A stretch of DNA of 7,202 nucleotides from contig CALHST010000332.1 in assembly GCA_938038825.1 (NCBI GenBank), positions 1-7,202 of the forward strand, in the 5' to 3' direction. The stretch comes from an uncultured Paracoccaceae bacterium. Its GTDB lineage: Bacteria; Pseudomonadota; Alphaproteobacteria; Rhodobacterales; Rhodobacteraceae. The translations under genes were made by a program, and so were the position numbers. The notes beneath the pieces were generated by a model. It worked only from the letters and a program-made list of their open reading frames with translations, had not been told where the DNA came from and did no database searches. Position 1 is the stretch's first letter. The number at the start of each line of letters is the position of its first letter. Shown here one piece after another: positions 5,776-7,202 of the stretch.

Positions 5776-5786
5776 CTTGCAGCAAG
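5776..5786. repeat. Palindrome CTTGCAGCAAG
   Basis: Two perfect 5-bp arms surround a single central base. It lies roughly midway between the iron-binding gene and repA/parA, about 110 bases from the former. It is a candidate binding site for the partition proteins or a transcription regulator; short length keeps confidence low. Confidence 0.3.
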
Positions 5787-5819
5787 CACTGAACAGATGC
5801 GCTCCAGTACGCAGCATCT

Positions 5820-5861
5820 CGTCACTACGTTGTCGCGTGACGCGCCGTTTCATATGTCGCG
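5820..5861. repeat. Overlapping inverted and direct repeats upstream of repA
   Basis: CGTCAC at 5820-5825 is inverted as GTGACG at 5837-5842 with an 11-base spacer. TGTCGCG at 5831-5837 recurs directly at 5855-5861, 24 bp apart. Dense interleaved repeats in front of a partition ATPase gene are consistent with an autoregulatory operator or a partition site, but each unit is only 6-7 bp. Confidence 0.35.
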
Positions 5862-5963
5862 AATTTGGCTTAGACATCAGAGTTGCAATACCCCAAGTTC
5901 TGTTCAGATCCATAGATCTAGGTGGTAGAGATCCTGCATACTACACTCTGTGGCAGGTTCTTC

Positions 5964-5993
5964 TTGACTTAGAGAGATGAATCACGCCTTAAC
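5964..5993 (+). promoter_or_regulatory. Tentative repA/parA promoter
   Basis: TTGACT at 5964-5969 is a good -35 match. At an 18-base spacing the hexamer CTTAAC (5988-5993) is a poor -10. This would place transcription start near 6000, about 40 bases before the start codon, just ahead of the TTGCGCAA palindrome. The assignment is weak because of the -10. Confidence 0.3.
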
Positions 5994-6041
5994 TGTCTCA
6001 AGTTGCGCAAATAAGCAACAAAGAGCGGGAAAAGAGCAACC

Positions 6042-7202
6042 ATGTTTCAAACGGCACCCATTGCGGCGGCCTCGCAAACAGACGTTACGCAGGAAATGGC
6101 GGAACGTTTGCGCACGGCGTTAACAACACATCTACAACAAGTCTATGCGCCGGATCACCAGAAAAAACTGAGACTATTCAGCGCAACAGAGTCTGCTGAT
6201 CTGTTAGGCGTATCTGGTCAGTTCCTGCGCAAATGCCATAGTGATGGATCATTGCCGGAACCTTTGGTGATCAAAAACGGACGTCGGTTCTATACAGGAC
6301 AAGAATTGCGCAATATGCGCCAAGTTCTAGAGGCAAGCGCCCGGTCACCCGGGAAATACATGCCCGGACGGCGTGGTGACGACAAACTGCAAGTCATCCA
6401 ATTTATGAACTTCAAAGGCGGATCTGCAAAGTCCACCGCGGCCATTCACCTGTGCCATTATTTGGCGCTGAATGGCTATCGTGTTCTGGCCGTTGATCTG
6501 GACCCCCAAGGGTCCTTGACCGGGTTTTGCGGATTGCAAACGGAACTCGAATTTGACGGGCCCACAGTTTACGATGCGTTGCGGTATCAAGACCCCCTGC
6601 CCTTGCAAGACGTGATCGTCGACACCTATTTCCCGGGTCTTGACCTGGCCCCTGCCCGTCTTGTTCTGAGTGAATTTGAAACCGAAACGGCTGTGAATGC
6701 CGGCCGGGGTGCTGCGTTCTTTGAACGTCTGTCCAACGCAATTGCCCCCATCGAAGATCAGTATGACGTGGTGATTATCGACAGCCCCCCTGCCCTTGGG
6801 TTTTTGACCCTCACCGGGCTATTTGCCGCCACATCTGTTTTGGTCCCCATGACGCCCAGCATGTTGGATCTGGCATCCACACAGCAATTCATAGAAATGA
6901 CGTCCGCCTATTTGGGCGTTATCGAAGATACTGGCGTACGCCTGGAACACGATTTCTTTTCCTTTTTGATCACAAGAGATGATCCAAGCGACATACCAAG
7001 CCAACAGATTGTTTCGCTGATGCGTGCCCTCTTTCAAGAGCGGATCATTCAATCGACAGCTTTGCGCAGTACCGCCATTGGCGATGCGTCGATGCTGAAG
7101 ATGTCGATCTATGAAGTGGTCCGGGCCGAAATGACCCGCAGCACCTATGATCGGGCGCGCAGCAGTATGGACGATGTTGGGGCAGATGTCGCGCATCTGA
7201 TT
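6042..7202 (+). CDS. repA: Plasmid partition ATPase RepA/ParA, 3' end outside window
   Basis: The frame is open from ATG 6042 to the window edge, giving 387 residues; relatives are about 390-400, so probably only a few residues are missing. An in-frame TAA shortly upstream and no other start fix the N-terminus; the ribosome site is weak. Residues 43-96 form the N-terminal helix-turn-helix, with 'SATESADLLGVSGQFLRK' at 47-64 and the 'NGRRFY' turn at 79-84. The deviant Walker A is KGGSAKST at 125-132 (Lys125 and Lys130), the A' motif is 'VDLDPQGS' at 151-158, and Walker B is 'YDVVIIDSPPALG' at 241-253. 'FLITRDDPSD' at 308-317 and 'STAIGDASM' at 343-351 are typical of RepA of repABC replicons. 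The protein segregates the replicon, with its ParB/RepB partner at parS, and usually represses its own operon through the helix-turn-helix. A parA of another roseobacter replicon type is possible, since the downstream genes are not visible. Confidence 0.92.
   Translation, partial: MFQTAPIAAASQTDVTQEMAERLRTALTTHLQQVYAPDHQKKLRLFSATESADLLGVSGQFLRKCHSDGSLPEPLVIKNGRRFYTGQELRNMRQVLEASARSPGKYMPGRRGDDKLQVIQFMNFKGGSAKSTAAIHLCHYLALNGYRVLAVDLDPQGSLTGFCGLQTELEFDGPTVYDALRYQDPLPLQDVIVDTYFPGLDLAPARLVLSEFETETAVNAGRGAAFFERLSNAIAPIEDQYDVVIIDSPPALGFLTLTGLFAATSVLVPMTPSMLDLASTQQFIEMTSAYLGVIEDTGVRLEHDFFSFLITRDDPSDIPSQQIVSLMRALFQERIIQSTALRSTAIGDASMLKMSIYEVVRAEMTRSTYDRARSSMDDVGADVAHLI

Larger units (their letters stand above)
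5665..6041. promoter_or_regulatory. Divergent intergenic region rich in palindromes
   Basis: These 377 bases hold no convincing gene; they must carry the leftward promoter of the iron-binding gene and the rightward promoter of repA/parA. Symmetric elements seen are GATTGG/CCAATC (5690-5695, 5715-5720), CTTGCAGCAAG (5776-5786), AGATGC/GCATCT (5795-5800, 5814-5819), CGTCAC/GTGACG (5820-5825, 5837-5842), TAGATCTA within 5931-5942 of the flanking AGATCC copies, and TTGCGCAA (6003-6010). TGTCGCG is repeated directly at 5831 and 5855. In repABC-type replicons this position normally holds the repA operator and sometimes a centromere-like parS, so some elements may serve these roles. An A/T-rich run at 5739-5748 may belong to the leftward promoter. 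Confidence 0.55.

Noticed and set aside
5765..5980. 71-codon plus-strand frame in the region before repA/parA
   Set aside because: The product has no recognisable motif, there is no ribosome site, and the stretch is full of palindromes, so it is better read as regulatory DNA.
6819..7196. 125-codon minus-strand frame within repA/parA
   Set aside because: It is antisense to the C-terminal half of a clearly recognised partition ATPase, and its His/Arg/Cys-rich product resembles no protein family.
1..7202. CRISPR array, tRNA/rRNA genes, insertion sequence ends or a defence island
   Set aside because: I found no regular repeat-spacer series, no cloverleaf or rRNA-like stretch, no transposase and no paired terminal repeats with target duplications. 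The repeats seen are short and isolated.

Overview
The window looks like part of a plasmid or chromid from a marine alphaproteobacterium of the Roseobacter/Rhodobacterales type. This is inferred from three things: the RepA/ParA protein at the right edge has the architecture used by repABC-type replicons of that group, one gene encodes a VPLPA-CTERM surface protein, and base composition and codon use look moderately GC-rich and alphaproteobacterial. No database search was possible, so family names rest on recognised motifs.

Layout. (1) Positions 2-1111, plus strand: the 3' part of a large gene whose product resembles the TULIP-fold P47-like proteins, first known from clostridial neurotoxin loci. 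(2) Positions 1112-1429: a spacer of about 320 bases with a perfect 14-bp palindrome over the upstream stop codon, a 10-bp-arm inverted repeat, a tandem 10-bp direct repeat, and on the minus strand a short stretch that reads like the DxD core of a sugar-binding-region glycosyltransferase (possible gene relic). (3) Positions 1430-2101, plus: a secreted protein with a C-terminal VPLPA sorting tail, followed by a good hairpin terminator. (4) Positions 2319-2936, plus: a globin-like protein with long extensions at both ends. (5) Positions 3029-4414, minus: an exported DUF3179-domain protein, convergent with the globin gene and sharing a hairpin with it. (6) Positions 4636-5664, minus: a periplasmic ferric-iron-binding protein of an ABC importer, with no permease or ATPase gene beside it here. 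(7) Positions 5665-6041: a 377-base divergent regulatory region rich in short palindromes. (8) Positions 6042 to the end, plus: repA/parA, complete except for probably a few C-terminal residues. repB/parB and a replication gene would be expected just beyond the window.

The genes do not form one pathway. The exported DUF3179 protein, the ferric-binding protein and the globin could all touch iron or redox chemistry, but each appears to be its own transcription unit. The arrangement is typical of accessory cargo next to a replication/partition module. The strongest calls are RepA/ParA, the Fe(3+)-binding protein, DUF3179 and the VPLPA-CTERM tail. The globin and P47-like calls are good but rest on pattern recognition. 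I saw no convincing new defence system, CRISPR array, tRNA, rRNA or intact insertion sequence.
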